NCBI RefSeq assembly: GCF_011075055.1
Contig: NC_058137.1
Span: 12,447,463 to 12,511,462 of the forward strand
Length of the DNA: 64,000 bases
Direction: 5' to 3'
From: Mangifera indica
Taxonomy: Eukaryota; Streptophyta; Magnoliopsida; Sapindales; Anacardiaceae
Both the position numbers and the translations under genes were made by a program. A model generated the notes under the pieces. That model had not been told where the DNA came from. It saw only the letters and a program-made list of their open reading frames with translations, and searched no databases. The stretch's first letter is position 1, and every line of letters starts with the position of its first letter. Below are positions 38,501-51,810 of this stretch, piece by piece.

Positions 38501-39429
38501 AATCCTTGCATGTCAAAACAAATATGAGGATAACATTTTGTGTTTACAACAAATGATGAACAAGGATAATAGTTTATCTCAATGACAAACATACCTAAAG
38601 TAGAGACTTCAGTTGTCTTTTTCTTTTTTGTTCTCTAGGAAGGCCTTGCCTTGCAATGTCTCCTCCAGAGACTAACTTTGCCACAAAAGAAACAAATAAT
38701 ATTTCCTTTTTCCATACCATGTATAGGCTAAGTAGTAATATCAGGTTGATTCTCTATTTTGGGCTTGGGTTTGGCCTTGCCCTCGACCTTGGTTTTAAGT
38801 GTCTTAGCTTCAACTATAAGCACATTATTCAAAACAAACTTATATATCTCATGTTCAACTATCCTGAGCATATACAACAACTCTTCAAGGGACTTTTCCT
38901 TTTTGTTCAGGTTAAAATTTATAATGAAATTAGCCTTCAACTTAGGGAATGATTTTAGCACCAAGTCAATGGCAAGTTGATTATCGATGATGAAGCTCAA
39001 GCTTGCTAACTACTTAATATAGCAATCATGTTAACCACCTAAGGGCCAACTTGGCCTTTCTCAAAGAATTTGTATCAAACAACGTACTTGACACCTTATA
39101 TCATTTAGCCTTCACATGAGTGTCATATAACTTTTGAAGGTATGCAAGTATAGTGCATCCATTTCCTCATGTTGTTTTTAAAGCTCAGGTTACATGGAAG
39201 TCAATATAAAGCATTAAACCTCCACAGAGTCATCCAGATAATTATTAAAGTTATCCTTCTACTCTTGGGAGGTATCGAGACCAAGCTTATGGGGTAGTAA
39301 CCCCTCAAGGAAATACAACATCTTCTCCTGACATAGTATAATATGATATTTTTTTATACACATCAATGAAATTGTTCTAATGAGCCTATTTTCCTTTTCA
39401 AGAATTAATCGATAAGTTGGGTTTGACAT
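35560..39429 (-). pseudogene. gag-pol of copia B, broken
   Basis: Minus strand. The gag ATG is at 39429 (MSNPTYRLILEKEN...). The zinc knuckle near 38690-38650 reads CFFCGKVSLWRRHC, with the His replaced by Leu. Protease and integrase are degraded (about 38500-37200). RT runs about 37150-36240, with EIYQIDVKNTFLNGN at about 36750-36790 and an intact catalytic YVDD at 36511-36522. RNase H runs about 36100-35600. Numerous stops and frameshifts inactivate it despite the intact YVDD. The gag start and RT motifs match element C closely. Confidence 0.85.
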
Positions 39430-40303
39430 GGTGATTTGTTTTCTACCATTACAGATAAAAGAATAAGAGATTATATTTTAATTTAATAATATCCGTTTTA
39501 ATTATGGATTTAATTAATTAAAATGCTTTCACTATTTTTCTCAAGTTAATAGCCTTTACTATTGTACTTGGGAAGTTTTGGTGAACATCTTAGCGGACCA
39601 AGATCTCATTACATTAATTCTCTCCTTCACTTTGGAAAACAAGTTCAAATTAATTGAATAGGTAAATTTCAAATTAATTACTAAAAGCCCATGATCTCAA
39701 GCTAGGTGTTAGCCTAACAAATCATCTGACATCAAAGTGACTCGTGATATTAGTAGAGTGGATACTACATATCTCCTTATATCGACAAGTAAGTACACTA
39801 GTTAAGTTAAACTCAACATGATCAACTCCTAATTTTTTACTTGGTAAAAGTGTACCATTCGCTTTGGTGAAAATGTTCCAATAAACAGAGGCTTAATTAG
39901 AGCATTATATTAAAAGACACCAATTTAAATCTTTGTCTTAATATTCAATTTTAAGGTGTATGTTAGGTGATATTTGTGAAAATAAAACCTACATTACATT
40001 TTACAATGTAAAACAAATATGCTAGTACATAACACATGACTGAAACTTCACAAAGCACGACTAAGACATGAGAAGTGTCCAGTTGTGCTCCTTAATGCAA
40101 TTTTAGTATTTCGAGGAAGATGTTGCCATTCCAGTATACACTTACTTTGGATACCACTTATGCATGACTTGGTGCCATGTGTACAGGTGGGTTTTCTAGA
40201 CATGTTTCCAATCTCTTCACATGAAGGAGATTACCAAAAAATTCCCCAAGTTTTTGGTAAGGCACAACATTAGGGTGAGAAAATACGTCACATAAACCAT
40301 ATT
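39430..40303 (-). other. leader of copia B, part next to gag
   Basis: Untranslated leader, homologous block by block to the leader of element C at 26381-27860 (for example 'gcctttactatt', 'gatattagtag', 'tggatac(t)acat' and 'gtgggttttctag'). It is interrupted at 40304 by element E and resumes at 51475. Short open frames here are not supported as genes. Confidence 0.75.
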
Positions 40304-40377
40304 TACTAGGGTTAGATTCGAGCTAAGTTGAGCTCGAGCTTAACCTAGCTTGAAGTTGACTCAGTTAATGTTAAAAT

Positions 40378-41942
40378 TGAAAAATAATAAATGAAGAAGA
40401 AGACACAAAAAAATGTAATGCATGTAGGTAGAATAAGAATCAAAACACAATTGAGGTATATAAGAGAATGATGAAACTTTTACCTACTAATTTACCTTTT
40501 ATATAGATATAGGATGATAGAATGAGTCTCCCACTTGCAAGATCTCCAAAGATTGTCCACCACTAAGCCAAGAGACCACTAATGTTGTGAGGTAAAGAGA
40601 GGGGAGAGAGTTTTTGCAATTTTAATGAGAGAATTTTAGTTTAAAATGGACTAAAACACTTATTTGAATGAACTAACTCCATTTTTTTATAGTGGTGGTC
40701 AGTTATAGTTTCCCAAAATCCTACTTTTAGCTCACCAAAATCTTAATGTGAAGCCTTATCATATATGTGTATCAAATATATACCTTAGCCACCCTAATTT
40801 CATCTCACTAACATCTTAACATTTAAAATGTTAATTTTGCACCCATATAACATTTTATATGAATTTCATTATCCTTTGGAAGGTACTAGCCATCCTCAAA
40901 TAATTAATTCACCATTTCAAAAACTTGGTTTATTAGTACAACCTTTTAGTTCACCATCACATAGTCATAAGTTGCTTTTTGGATGATCCAAAAGTATATT
41001 TGCAAACTAACCAACGATGTTAAACATTTAGCAATGTGTCATAACCCCTAAACCATAATGAAGAAATATTTCATCAAACCTAATATATTCAATCGTACAT
41101 TTCGTATAAGTAATATCCTTCTATTGTCCAATCTAGATCTATTTCAAACTCATAGATAATCAAAATCCTAATTTCGATTCTTTACGAATTGTCAATTTAA
41201 ATATTCAGAACATATGATTACAAAAATCCTTCACACAACTTACATCATACTTTAGCCAAAGATTTCAATTTTCAATATTTATCGATATCCGCTTTGAAAC
41301 TAAGATTCTGGTCGAATTAATGGATATTTAGAACCTAATACTTTTTGAGTTAACGAATCCCATCTTACTTATCATTTGTCTCCATATACAAATAACACAT
41401 GCTAATATGGTTTCTCATACGGAATATAGTTAACCCTGTACTCATACACTATATGAATCACACGACCTGTATTAGATCCAACCATAAATCTCAGGTAAAA
41501 TGATTACTCCGTACATTAGTATGACCATATGATAAGTCATTGACTATAATTTAATAACCATGTGACTTATCATTATTGGTCATATTCGAAAAACAGTTTT
41601 TTAACTGTTAATCCATATTAATACCCTAATGACATGACCATCATTGTCACCTATACTAATGTTATCTTATAACATTCAACGAAGATATTTAGTATGCCTA
41701 ATATGTGATATAATTGTTTAAGTTATATTATGTTTGTAGAGAACAATTCAATAATTTAATTTGTATTAAGTGAGTCATCCAGACAGTTCATACATATATT
41801 TTATATTATTGCAAAATAAAAGAAACAATTTATGCATATGAACAAAAGAACTACTTTATTAAATAAATTTTTAGAAGATTATATATAAGATGAAATGCCT
41901 TGAAACTGATAGCACGAATGGGTTCTAAGGCATGTACTAACA
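40378..41942 (-). repeat. 3' LTR of copia D
   Basis: 1565 bp. Partner of 47871-49437, sharing for example 'gaatgagtctc', 'gagaattttagtttaaaatg', 'gaagatatttagtatg' and the CTAACA end. The two copies are clearly diverged by eye. Confidence 0.9.
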
Positions 41943-41959
41943 AAACTCTCACTTGCATT

Positions 41960-44900
41960 AAAGCCATTTGTGGTTGTATCACATTCCCATCTTCTCAAGA
42001 TCATGGTCCAACTGTTTCAGTGTTATCACCTTAGTTAATGGGTCAGCAATGTTTTTTGCTAATGGTACATTTTGAATTATGATCTCTCTAGTTCCAACAA
42101 ATTCTCTTAAAATGTGATATTTTTGCTAAATATGTTTGGACTTTTGATGTGCCTTTGGTTCTTTTGCCTATGTAATAGCATTAGTATTGTCATAGAACAT
42201 GGTTATTGGATAAGCCATGTTTGGAACCACTCCAAGTTCATATACCACCTTAGGCATCAATACAACCTCTTTTTAACTTTTGAAGCAGTAATATATTCAA
42301 TTTCTATAATGGAGTTTGTTGTGGTCGATTGTTCGAAACTCTTCTAACTAACATACCCTTATTACAATTAAAGATGAACCTTGACATAAACTTTCTATCA
42401 TCAATGTTCGACTGGAAATCAGAGTCTAAATATCTGTAAATGTACCTATAACTTAGAATAAGATTCTTAGTCTTTCTTAAGTACTTAAGGATTCATTTCA
42501 TAGTTGGCCAATTTTTCTCCCCTGGATTAGGCTGATATTTACTCGTAACACTTATAGCAAATGTTATATTAGGCCATGAACATAACATTGCATACATGAG
42601 TCTACCTATAACTAAAGCATAGGACACATTACGTATCCATTGTTACTTTTTATCAGTCTTTGGACCTATATCTTAAGAAAAATTGAGATTGTGAGTGAAG
42701 GGCAAAAGTCCTCCTTTCAAGTTTTCCATGTTAAACCTTCTCAACAACTTTTCTATTACAATTTTTGGGATAATCCAATTATCTTTTTTATTTATCTCTA
42801 TAGATATGAATTCCAAGGACGTAAGTAATATCTCCCAAATCTTTTATTAAAAAAATTTTACCAGATCCTAATCTCATTCATCATGTCAATATTATTACCC
42901 ATTAATAGTATGTCATTTATATACAATATGAGAAATGTAACGACATGATCCTTAACCCATTTGTAAACATAGGGTTCATGTGGATTCTTTCTAAAACCAT
43001 ACAATTTGATTGTTTCATTGAATTGGATGTTCCAACTTTTGGAAGGTTGCTTCAATCCATAAATCGATCGATGCATCTTGCATATCTTATGTCTTTTAAA
43101 AGTGGATATAAAACCTATGGGTTCTTTCATATATATGTTTTCCTCAATAAATCCATTAAGGAACACGGTCTTGACATCCATTTGCCAAATTTCATAATCA
43201 TAGTATGTTACAATAATTAATATTATTCGAATTAATTTAATCATAGCCCAGGCAAAAAAGTTTCTTCATAATCTAACCAATTTTCTAAGTATAACCCTTC
43301 GTTACTAGTCATGCCTTATAGGTCTACACCTATCCATCTTTGCCAATCTTTCTTTTGAAAACCCACTTATAGCCAATAGAAACAATTCCTTTTAGTGGAT
43401 CAACAAATGTCTATACTTGATTAGCATTCATGGATTCTATTTCAGAATTCACTTCTTCCAACCATCTACCTAAATCAATATCTGATATTGTTTCCTTATA
43501 ACTTCTAGAATCATCATTATGATTTATTTCTCCCATTAAATAAGATTCAAAATCTTATTTATAGAGAAATTCGTATCTTTCTAAAAGTTTGGATACTCTA
43601 AAAGATCTTTGAATTGGAATTGGTACATCAAATGTAAAGTTTTGCTAAAAGGACTTTTCTAACTTAGCTTATTCAATTTGAGGCTCTTTGAAATTTTCTT
43701 TGAGCTTTATTATTCTTCTTACACCTTCTTTTTGTAAGAACTTCTTTTTTAAAAAGTACATACTTTTACTGATCGAAATTCTTTGATTAATCAAGAAGTA
43801 AAAGTAATATCCTAAACAATCTTTAAGATATCTTATGAATCGACCTTTTTCAGACTTGATGTCCAACTTATCGATTTTAATTAATTTAACATAAGATAGA
43901 AATCCCTAAATTTTAAGATAATTGAAACTAGAAAGCCTACCATACCACATCTTATATGGTGTTTTTTGAACTAATTTAGATGATGTTTTATTTAGAATAT
44001 GTGCGATAGTAAGCAATACATATCCCTGTAATGATGTCGATAGGTTTGTAAAACTTACCATGGACTTACCATGTCTAATAGGATACAATTCCTCCTTTTT
44101 GATATACCATTATGTTGTAGTGTTTACAGAGAAGCCAGCTAGGATATGAATCCATTTTCCTTAAGGTAGTCTTAAAATTTCATACTCAAATATTCACCTC
44201 TATGATCTGATTATAGGACCTTAATATTCTGTATGGATTGTTTCTCTACCTCATTCTTGAATTCCCTAAACTTTTCGAAAGATTCGGATTTGTATTTCAT
44301 TAAATATACATACTCATACCTTGAATAATCATAAAAAAAGATGATGAAGTATTAAAAACCACTTCTCGCTATTTCACCAAATAACTAGCATACATAAGAA
44401 TATATTAGTTCTAATAGTTCTTTGAATCTTTCTCCCTTACTTTTAAAGAGTGATTTAGTCGTTTTTTCTTGAAGACAAGATTCATAAGTTAGATAGAGCC
44501 AGAATCCAATGAATTCAAAATTACATTTGTTTCCAATCTCATTATTTTGTTGTCTCCTATATAACCTAAAAAACGATGCCAAAGTAACCTTAGATTAATT
44601 TCTTCTTAAGATCTTTTATTTGTGATAGAATTTATAATATTTAGATGATTTAGTCGAAACATACAAACCATTTGTATTTATTGCTTTATCAACTAGAAAA
44701 TTTCCAAAGTGAATCAAACATTCATTACTGTTGAACTGCACATTGTAACCATTTTACATAAGACAAATACAAAAATTATATTTCAAGTAACTTTAGCAAA
44801 ATACAAAACTCTGTACAATCTCAAAAGATATCCTGATGAAAGCTTCAGAAAATGATCCCCTATAACTTTAGCTACAACTCTTGCTTTGTTGGACATCTTC

Positions 44901-45848
44901 AAAATGACTTCATTCTTATGTAGGTCTTACAATGACATACATATATGAGATGTAGCTACTAAACCTAATATCCAAATTAGATCATTTGAATAAACATTTA
45001 ACTCAAATTTTATCACAAATAAAGGAAATATACCTATTTTCTTTTCCTTCAAACTCTGAAGGTATAGAAGACAATTCTTCTTCCAGTGCTCGTCCTTGTT
45101 GCAGTGGAAGCATTGCCTATTTACCTTGGCCTTGTTTGTATTGAGTTGGCTTTTCTTAAAGTTCTTTTTCCTTGGTCCAACTTTTAAACCTTTCTGAGGA
45201 TTTTAATGTTTCTTTTTAGCTCCACTCATTGAAGCAATGTTAACTTCCCCATGCCCTTTCCCTTACTTATAAAATTCCTAAATCTTATTTAGAAGTTCTG
45301 GAAGTATGCATTTGATTCTACTCAAATTATAATATGTTATAAATGGTTTATAATTATTCGGGAGGGATTGGAGAATCAAGTTCACCTTGACTTTGTGGGA
45401 ATCACAACCCATAGACATTTAGCTACTCTAGAATATTTATCATCTTAATGATATGGTCATCTAGAGGCATTCCCTCCCTTAGTCTCTTTCCAAAAAGTAT
45501 CACACGCAGATCATACTCAACCACTTGTGAGTTCTCGCTATATAACTCTTTTAAGGCTATGAGTATAACATACGCATCTGCATGTTTTGATGTTTTGTTT
45601 GAAGTTTTCTATTAATTGAAACTAGCATGTAGCTTCAAGCTCTTGGATTATAATCTTGCTAGGTTTCAAAAAACTTCCTTTTCATCATCTGTGGCATTCG
45701 GAGCCAAGTCAAGTGGAATGGGTGCTTCTAATACATATGTAACCTTTTCAAAGGTAAGAATAATTCTCAAATTTCTTAGTCAGTCTTTAAAGTTTGTCTT
45801 GGTCAATAAATTATTATCCAGAATTCCTAGCAAGACATTAATGGGCAT
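41960..45848 (-). pseudogene. gag-pol of copia D, broken
   Basis: Minus strand. Gag probably starts at the ATG at 45848, followed by a LLTKTNFKD-LRNLRIILTFEKVTYVLE-type UBN2 block. The zinc knuckle at 45071-45112 is intact (CFHCNKDEHWKKNC). The integrase end at about 44090-43670 has HGKSMVSFTNLSTS and LGYYFYFLI. RT at 43244-42858 has EIWQMDVKTVFLNGF; its catalytic YVDD is replaced by YIND (42912-42923), losing the first Asp. RNase H is degraded toward 41960. Stops lie between the domains. Confidence 0.83.
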
Positions 45849-47870
45849 TTCTTTTATCTTATCACAATCGTTTAAAAAATACTACAAAGAAAATTTAATT
45901 TTTATTAGTGTCTTGTATATATATATGAATTTAAACTTTTTTTATTACATAATCTCATTAATTCCTAATATTTTATTCAAATCCCTTATAGAGGATCTAA
46001 AAATTCTGTCAGATTAAATTTCTTAGTAGGGAATTGAATTCTTATTAAACGTAATTGACCTCACATAATAGAAATCTTGGTTAATTAAGTTTAATGAATA
46101 GTAACCATTTATATGCCTATATAAAGCTCGATTCGTTTTTCATACCCTTCACTTTGGATACCTTATATAATAAAAAACTTGGCATCCTTGACTAGTTAAA
46201 TCCAAACCATCACGCTTTCCCAAAACGACATTTTCATCATATTCTCATATAATAGAATTTTTAGTCATGATGAAAATAATTACTCAAGAACAAGATAAAT
46301 TTGATTCAATGACATAAATCTTATATCCCTCACATAATAGAAATCTTAGAATATTAAAATTTATGTTATAGAATTTAATTATCTCATGATAGGAGACATA
46401 GATTTAATAATTTTGATTTGAGAGATTTAGGTTTAACTTAATTTTAATTAAGTTTAATTAAGCATGACATACATATGTCTTATATATGCACAATTTAAAA
46501 CATGATGAGATGATCATTGGATTTTCGAAATCACAACCTAATGGCAAACTATTCACTTAGGTCTATTTCTTCATTCAAATCACTATTCAAATTGTCTTCA
46601 GGTCTTTGTCCAATCACTCAAATTACATTCAAAACTAAGGCGCTCAAGCTCGATAAAATAAAATTAAACAAATGAGATAGGGGTATTTAATACAAATCCC
46701 TTAATTAAAATATTATTACAACCCAATTATAAAGAAGACAAATTACACCCATAATCATCCTTTAATCAACCATCCATCCAACATTCACATTAACATTCAA
46801 TATAAATTGTGAACTCATTCATAATCTATTAAACATTAATCCATAAAATATGATCTAATAAAAAACATGCAATGATTCAATCATTTAAACATAAATAACA
46901 TGATGTGTATTATCCAAACATAAACGCTAGACTATGACCACTTTCATATTTAATCAACATTAATTGTTAGTTGACCTTGTGTACTTTTATCAACTCTTAC
47001 ACTCAATCATATTATTACAAGTTGATATTTGTACATAATGTCTCATTCAACTAATGCACCTAGTCACATTAATGCAAGTTGATTCTTGCACACAATGTTT
47101 CATTTAATTAATACACCTAACCACATTAATGCATGTTGATTTTTGTACATAATCTTTTATTCAACTAAAGTAAACAAAATCTTGTCCATCATCTCATGGC
47201 TCATACACATCCATTACCATTCAAAACAACATGTATATACTGTCACCATGCATCATACCTTTTATATTATATGTAATTACATTAATCACATACATCATAA
47301 TCTTCACCCAAGTGCCTTAATCAATATTAAAACATCATTTAGCATGTCCAAATGTGAACTTGAAAAATCCAAAAATTTTTTAAGAACTTTTTAAGATGTA
47401 TATGCAAATATATTAACATATCACCATACATCAAACTTTCCTATGCATATACCATACATGCATGCCCTTAATTCATGCATTTTATGGACAATACACAAAA
47501 TTAACATAACATTTTCAATGTATATCATCATATACATCCAACCAACATGCATCAATAAAAATTCCAGGTTTTTAAATTTCAATTCTCAAGCCAAAAAATA
47601 TATGCATATCTAAATCAAGCGCATATACATGTATCCCATGAACAATACATCATGTACATACATATATTACATGTTCTTCATCTTAAAATCATTAGAACAT
47701 GAAGAGACAAATAAAAACCTAGCCATGACATTCAAGAGGAGAAAATGCTTGGAAATCATGATTTCATGGCAAAATTAGATCATGCATGCATATGATATCA
47801 ATACATTATGTATTTTAAATACATATTTGGCTTCAAAAAGACAAGGAGCTATTCTAGCTTTAATACCATT
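45849..47870 (-). other. leader of copia D
   Basis: About 2 kb of untranslated AT-rich leader between gag and the 5' LTR. Related words such as 'ttgatttttgtacataatctttattcaac' recur three times between 47020 and 47165 (imperfect tandem units of about 60 bp). A degenerate primer site TGGTATTAAAGCT lies at about 47856-47868 on the minus strand, two bases before the LTR. Confidence 0.65.
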
Positions 47871-49437
47871 TGAAAAATAATAGATGAAGAAGAAGATGCG
47901 AAGAATGTCATGCATGTTTGTAAAACAAAAATCAAAGCATTATTAAGGCATTTAAGAGAATGATAAAACTTTTACCTACTCTTTTGCCTCCTATATGGAT
48001 ATAAGATGATGGAATGAGTCTCACACTTACAATACCTCTAAAGAAAGTCCACCATCAAGCCAGGAGACCACCCTTGTTATGAGGTAGAGAGAAGGGAGAG
48101 AGTTTTGTAATTTTGGTGAGAGAATTTTAGTTTAAAATGAACTAACTCACTTACTTGAATAAACTAACTTCATTCTTTTATAATGGTGGTTAGTCGTGGT
48201 TTCTAAAATTCTACTTTTGGCCATCAAAATCTTAATGTGAAGCCTCGTCATACATGTATATCAAATATATACCTTAACCACCCTAACTTCATCTTACTAA
48301 CATCTTAAACATTTAAGATGTTACTTTTGCACCCATATAACATTTTATATGATTTTCATTATCCTTCAGAAGGTGCTAGTCATCCTCAAATAATTGATGC
48401 TCGCTCTTAAAAGTTTGGTTTATTGGTATAACCCTTTAAGTTTACCATAGCATAGTCGTGAGTCCCTTTTCGAATGATTCGAAAGTGTATCCAAAAACTC
48501 AACAACTATAGTAAACATTTAGCAATGTGTCATAGCCCCTAAACCATGATGAAGAAATACTCCATCAAATCTAATATCTTCGATCATACATTTCATGTAG
48601 GTAATATCCTTCTATTATCCAATCCAGATCAATTTCGAATTCATGGATCGTCAAAGTCCTAATTTTTATTCTTTACAAATCATTGATTTAAATATTCGAA
48701 ATATGTCATTACAAACATTCTTCACATGACTTACATTATTCTCTGGCCAAAGATTTCAATTTTTAGTATTTATTAATGTTTGTTTTGGAACTCAGATATG
48801 GATCGAATTAATAGATATTCATAACCTAATACTTTTAAAGTCAACGGATCTCATTTTGATTATTATTTATCTCCATATACAAATAACACATGACTAATAT
48901 GGTTTCTCGTATGGAATGTGGTTAACCTCGTATTCATACACCATATGAATTACACGTATCCATATTAGATCCGACCATGATGTCTCAGGTCAAAGGATTA
49001 CTTCATATACTAGTATGATCATACGATAAGTCATTGATTATGATTTAATGACTATACGACTTATCGTTATCGGTCATGTTCAAAAAATGATTCTCTAACT
49101 ATTAATCAATATTAATACCCTAATGATATGACCATTATCATAACCAGTACTAATGTTATCTCATGGTTTTCAACGAAGATATTTAATATGTCTACTATGC
49201 GATATAATTGCACAAGTTATTTCATATATATAGGAAACACTTCAATGTTTCAGGTTATATAAAATGAGTCATCTGGACATTTCATACACTTACTTTATAT
49301 TATCACAAAATAAAGGAAATAACTTATGCATATGAACAAAAGAACTACTTTTTTATTAATAAATTTTTAGAAGATTTTATATAAGATGAAGTGCCCTGAA
49401 AATGACAACACGAATAGTTTCTAGGCATACACTAACA
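47871..49437 (-). repeat. 5' LTR of copia D
   Basis: 1567 bp, partner of 40378-41942. Starts TGAAAAATAATAGATGAAG and ends GGCATACACTAACA on the plus strand. Confidence 0.9.
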
Positions 49438-51474
49438 AAAACAACCCCAAGCTCGGGCTCGATGAGCCAAAAAATCTTTGCTTGACTCAAGCTCATTCAC
49501 AATCCAAACTGTTAACGAGCTCAGCTAGGCTCAATAAGCCCAATCCCAAACTGAGCTTGGTGAGTGTCTAACAAGCCTGTTCAACATTCCCATGCTTCCA
49601 GCCTTTTTTTTCAATAATCTAGAACTAAATTAACTTATCTATTAATCTGAAACTATATAAATAACATTATTTCAATCAAGATTCATTAAACAACTAAAAA
49701 ACAATAAAAAGGTATAGACTTCCTCATCATCCAAAATATGGAATATATAATTAATAAGCCCAAAAGTGCATAATTTTATAAAAAATTCAAAAAAGAAATC
49801 TTAAGAACAAAAAAGGTAACATATAACACTATATAAAGAACATGCCTTAATTTTATAAAAACAATAAATAAAGGAAAATGGTACTTCATAAAAGGTACAC
49901 ATACAACATTATATAAAGAGGTAGTAGTCTGTTCATTCCCTATCCAAACATATCATAAGAGTAGATATTAATTTTTCCATCACTATTCTTTATTACTTCA
50001 ACCCAATACTTCACTTCTTCAATTCCCCACTGCAACTTCAGGTGCAATTCATATTTGGCATAATCTTTAATAACCTGCATTTAATCAATATTACTTTAAT
50101 AAACCATAAGTTTATAAATTTACATACTTAACAAATAAGGAAAACCCTATCCTAAGGAAAAGAGAAAGAGGGGAAGCATGTTTTTTTTTTTTTAGAGAAA
50201 AGGAGATTAAAAACCAAATAACCATAACAAAATCAAGATTCAAAAGCCATATATTTCAACTTCAAAACCATATATTTGTAACTGTAGTATATATCATAAT
50301 CCTAATTTAATATATATAATGTGTTAATTAAAATGATGGAAAGATAACATAGCCTAGTTAACGGGTGAGTTATTTTTATGAAGTAATGTAGTTATTGATA
50401 ATGGTAATAGGTGCTAGCTGATGATGCAACAATAAGGATAAGGGAAGATGTGATGGTTTGAAGGTCATATATATGTGTATTACTTTATCACAATTCACAA
50501 GCTTGAAGAAACAAAAAACATCAACTAAAATAATAAACAAAAAATTAATTAATAGGTTGTAAGTTGTTTGGCTTTTTTAGGGTTTCTAAAAAATTCCTTT
50601 AGCTTCTTGTAGTATTAATAACTTACTTATTTCGTAACTGGGAGATATCCTGATGGGTTCATCAATTATCAGTATAGTAGAACAATGAGAAAGTGATCAC
50701 AAGATTCTAAAATAAGGCTAGTTACTTATATTAATTTTGTCTAGTCTTTGCTAGAGTCATAAGGCTAGTTTACACATGTAACAATTGACTATAAATCTCA
50801 CCTAAAATAACTCAAAATTAATATAGAAATTTCATAAATTGAACAAAATCAACAACCAATAGGACATCGAATAAGTCCGTTTTCACAAATCTCACTCCAC
50901 CACAGTACACAATAGTAATATGGGAGCAACACATAATACACAATAGTAATATGAGAGCAACATATAGTACACAACATGACAAAACACAATTCCAAATTAG
51001 GGTTCAATAAATTCCACCAAATAATTAAGAAATTCAACTAAACAAATAACAAACAACAAACCTAGTTTTATCATCACAAAAGTTGTCATCGTCGAACACA
51101 AATACTGGATAAACATAGTTGCATAAACATCAAACACAAAGACACTATATGACTAGAACATGTTGAATGTCGAACATCGTCATAAACTGGAACTGATGTT
51201 GTCGTTTGTATTGAACCTAAATTGATGCAAAATGAAAAAGAGAAACCCAATTGCCAAAATACTGAAGAAGAAGTAGAACCACTAAAGTGAAGACTGAAAT
51301 GTTGAACCTTGATATGAATTTGTGTGTGAAAGGGAAAAAAGGCTTTCATTTTAAATTTTTTAATGATAGCGTGACTCGGGAGCCTTGCAAGCCATGCAAG
51401 CCGCAAGGCTACTTAGCTTAGGCTCAAGCACAAGCTTGAGCTCGAACAAGTTCGGCTTGAATCTAGCTTTAGTA

Positions 51475-51810
51475 CTCATACTAATAACAACTCTCATATC
51501 ATGCAACAATATGATTTGAAGATGATTTCATGCAACTACACTAAATCAATGGCATTCAACCAATATGAATAAACCTACAATTTCAACAAAACCAAACAAA
51601 ATCCAGAAACCAAAACTCAATAATATTAACAAAATTTATGTTGCACATCAAACTTAACAATTTGTGAGACAACAATATTACAAATCATTATTACTAATTG
51701 TAATAGGTTTTGATTAACTCAAACACATGTGATCAACATATACAATTAATCAAAAAAATTGTATAAATATTTTTCATGAAAAATATGTCAAACAGTGTCT
51801 TTAATACCAC
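51475..51810 (-). other. leader of copia B, part next to the 5' LTR
   Basis: Continues B's leader after element E and is homologous to 27860-28191 of element C ('catgcaac', 'catttcaacaaaac', 'tgattaactc', 'atatgtcaaacagtgtctttaatacca'). The primer site next to the LTR is mutated to TGGTATTAAAGAC. Confidence 0.75.

Larger units (their letters stand above)
40378..49437 (-). mobile_element. Ty1/copia retrotransposon D, inserted in element E
   Basis: A 9.06-kb minus-strand element 74 bp inside the left end of E. LTRs are 40378-41942 and 47871-49437, with ends TGAAAAATAAT...CTAACA (plus strand). Flanks are AAAAT (40373-40377) and AAAAC (49438-49442), a 5-bp duplication with one mismatch. The internal region has primer site, leader, gag, integrase, RT and RNase H in order. 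It is broken by stops and is a different family from B and C by LTR sequence. Confidence 0.9.
40304..51474. mobile_element. non-autonomous CACTA-like TIR element E, hosting copia D
   Basis: The terminal inverted repeats are TACTAGGGTTAGATTCGAGC on the left and, on the right read in reverse, TACTAAAGCTAGATTCAAGC, followed on both sides by AGCTCRAGCTT words. Subterminal GAGCTCG/GGCTCG motifs cluster at both ends. Without copia D it is about 2.1 kb. Comparison with the uninterrupted leader of C (about 27850-27865) places the insertion at an ACT-like triplet, left copy ATT. A 3-bp duplication and CACTA-type ends (C to T on both) would suit En/Spm. The interior (49438-51420) has no recognisable transposase; the minus-strand open frames at 50849-51406 match nothing I know. 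Confidence 0.65.

Noticed and set aside
45616..46017. 133-codon plus-strand open frame
   Set aside because: It is the antisense of the gag region of copia D, which is the frame with recognisable gag motifs.
50849..51406. Possible transposase on the minus strand of element E
   Set aside because: The two open frames show no transposase motif and are separated by stops. E appears non-autonomous.
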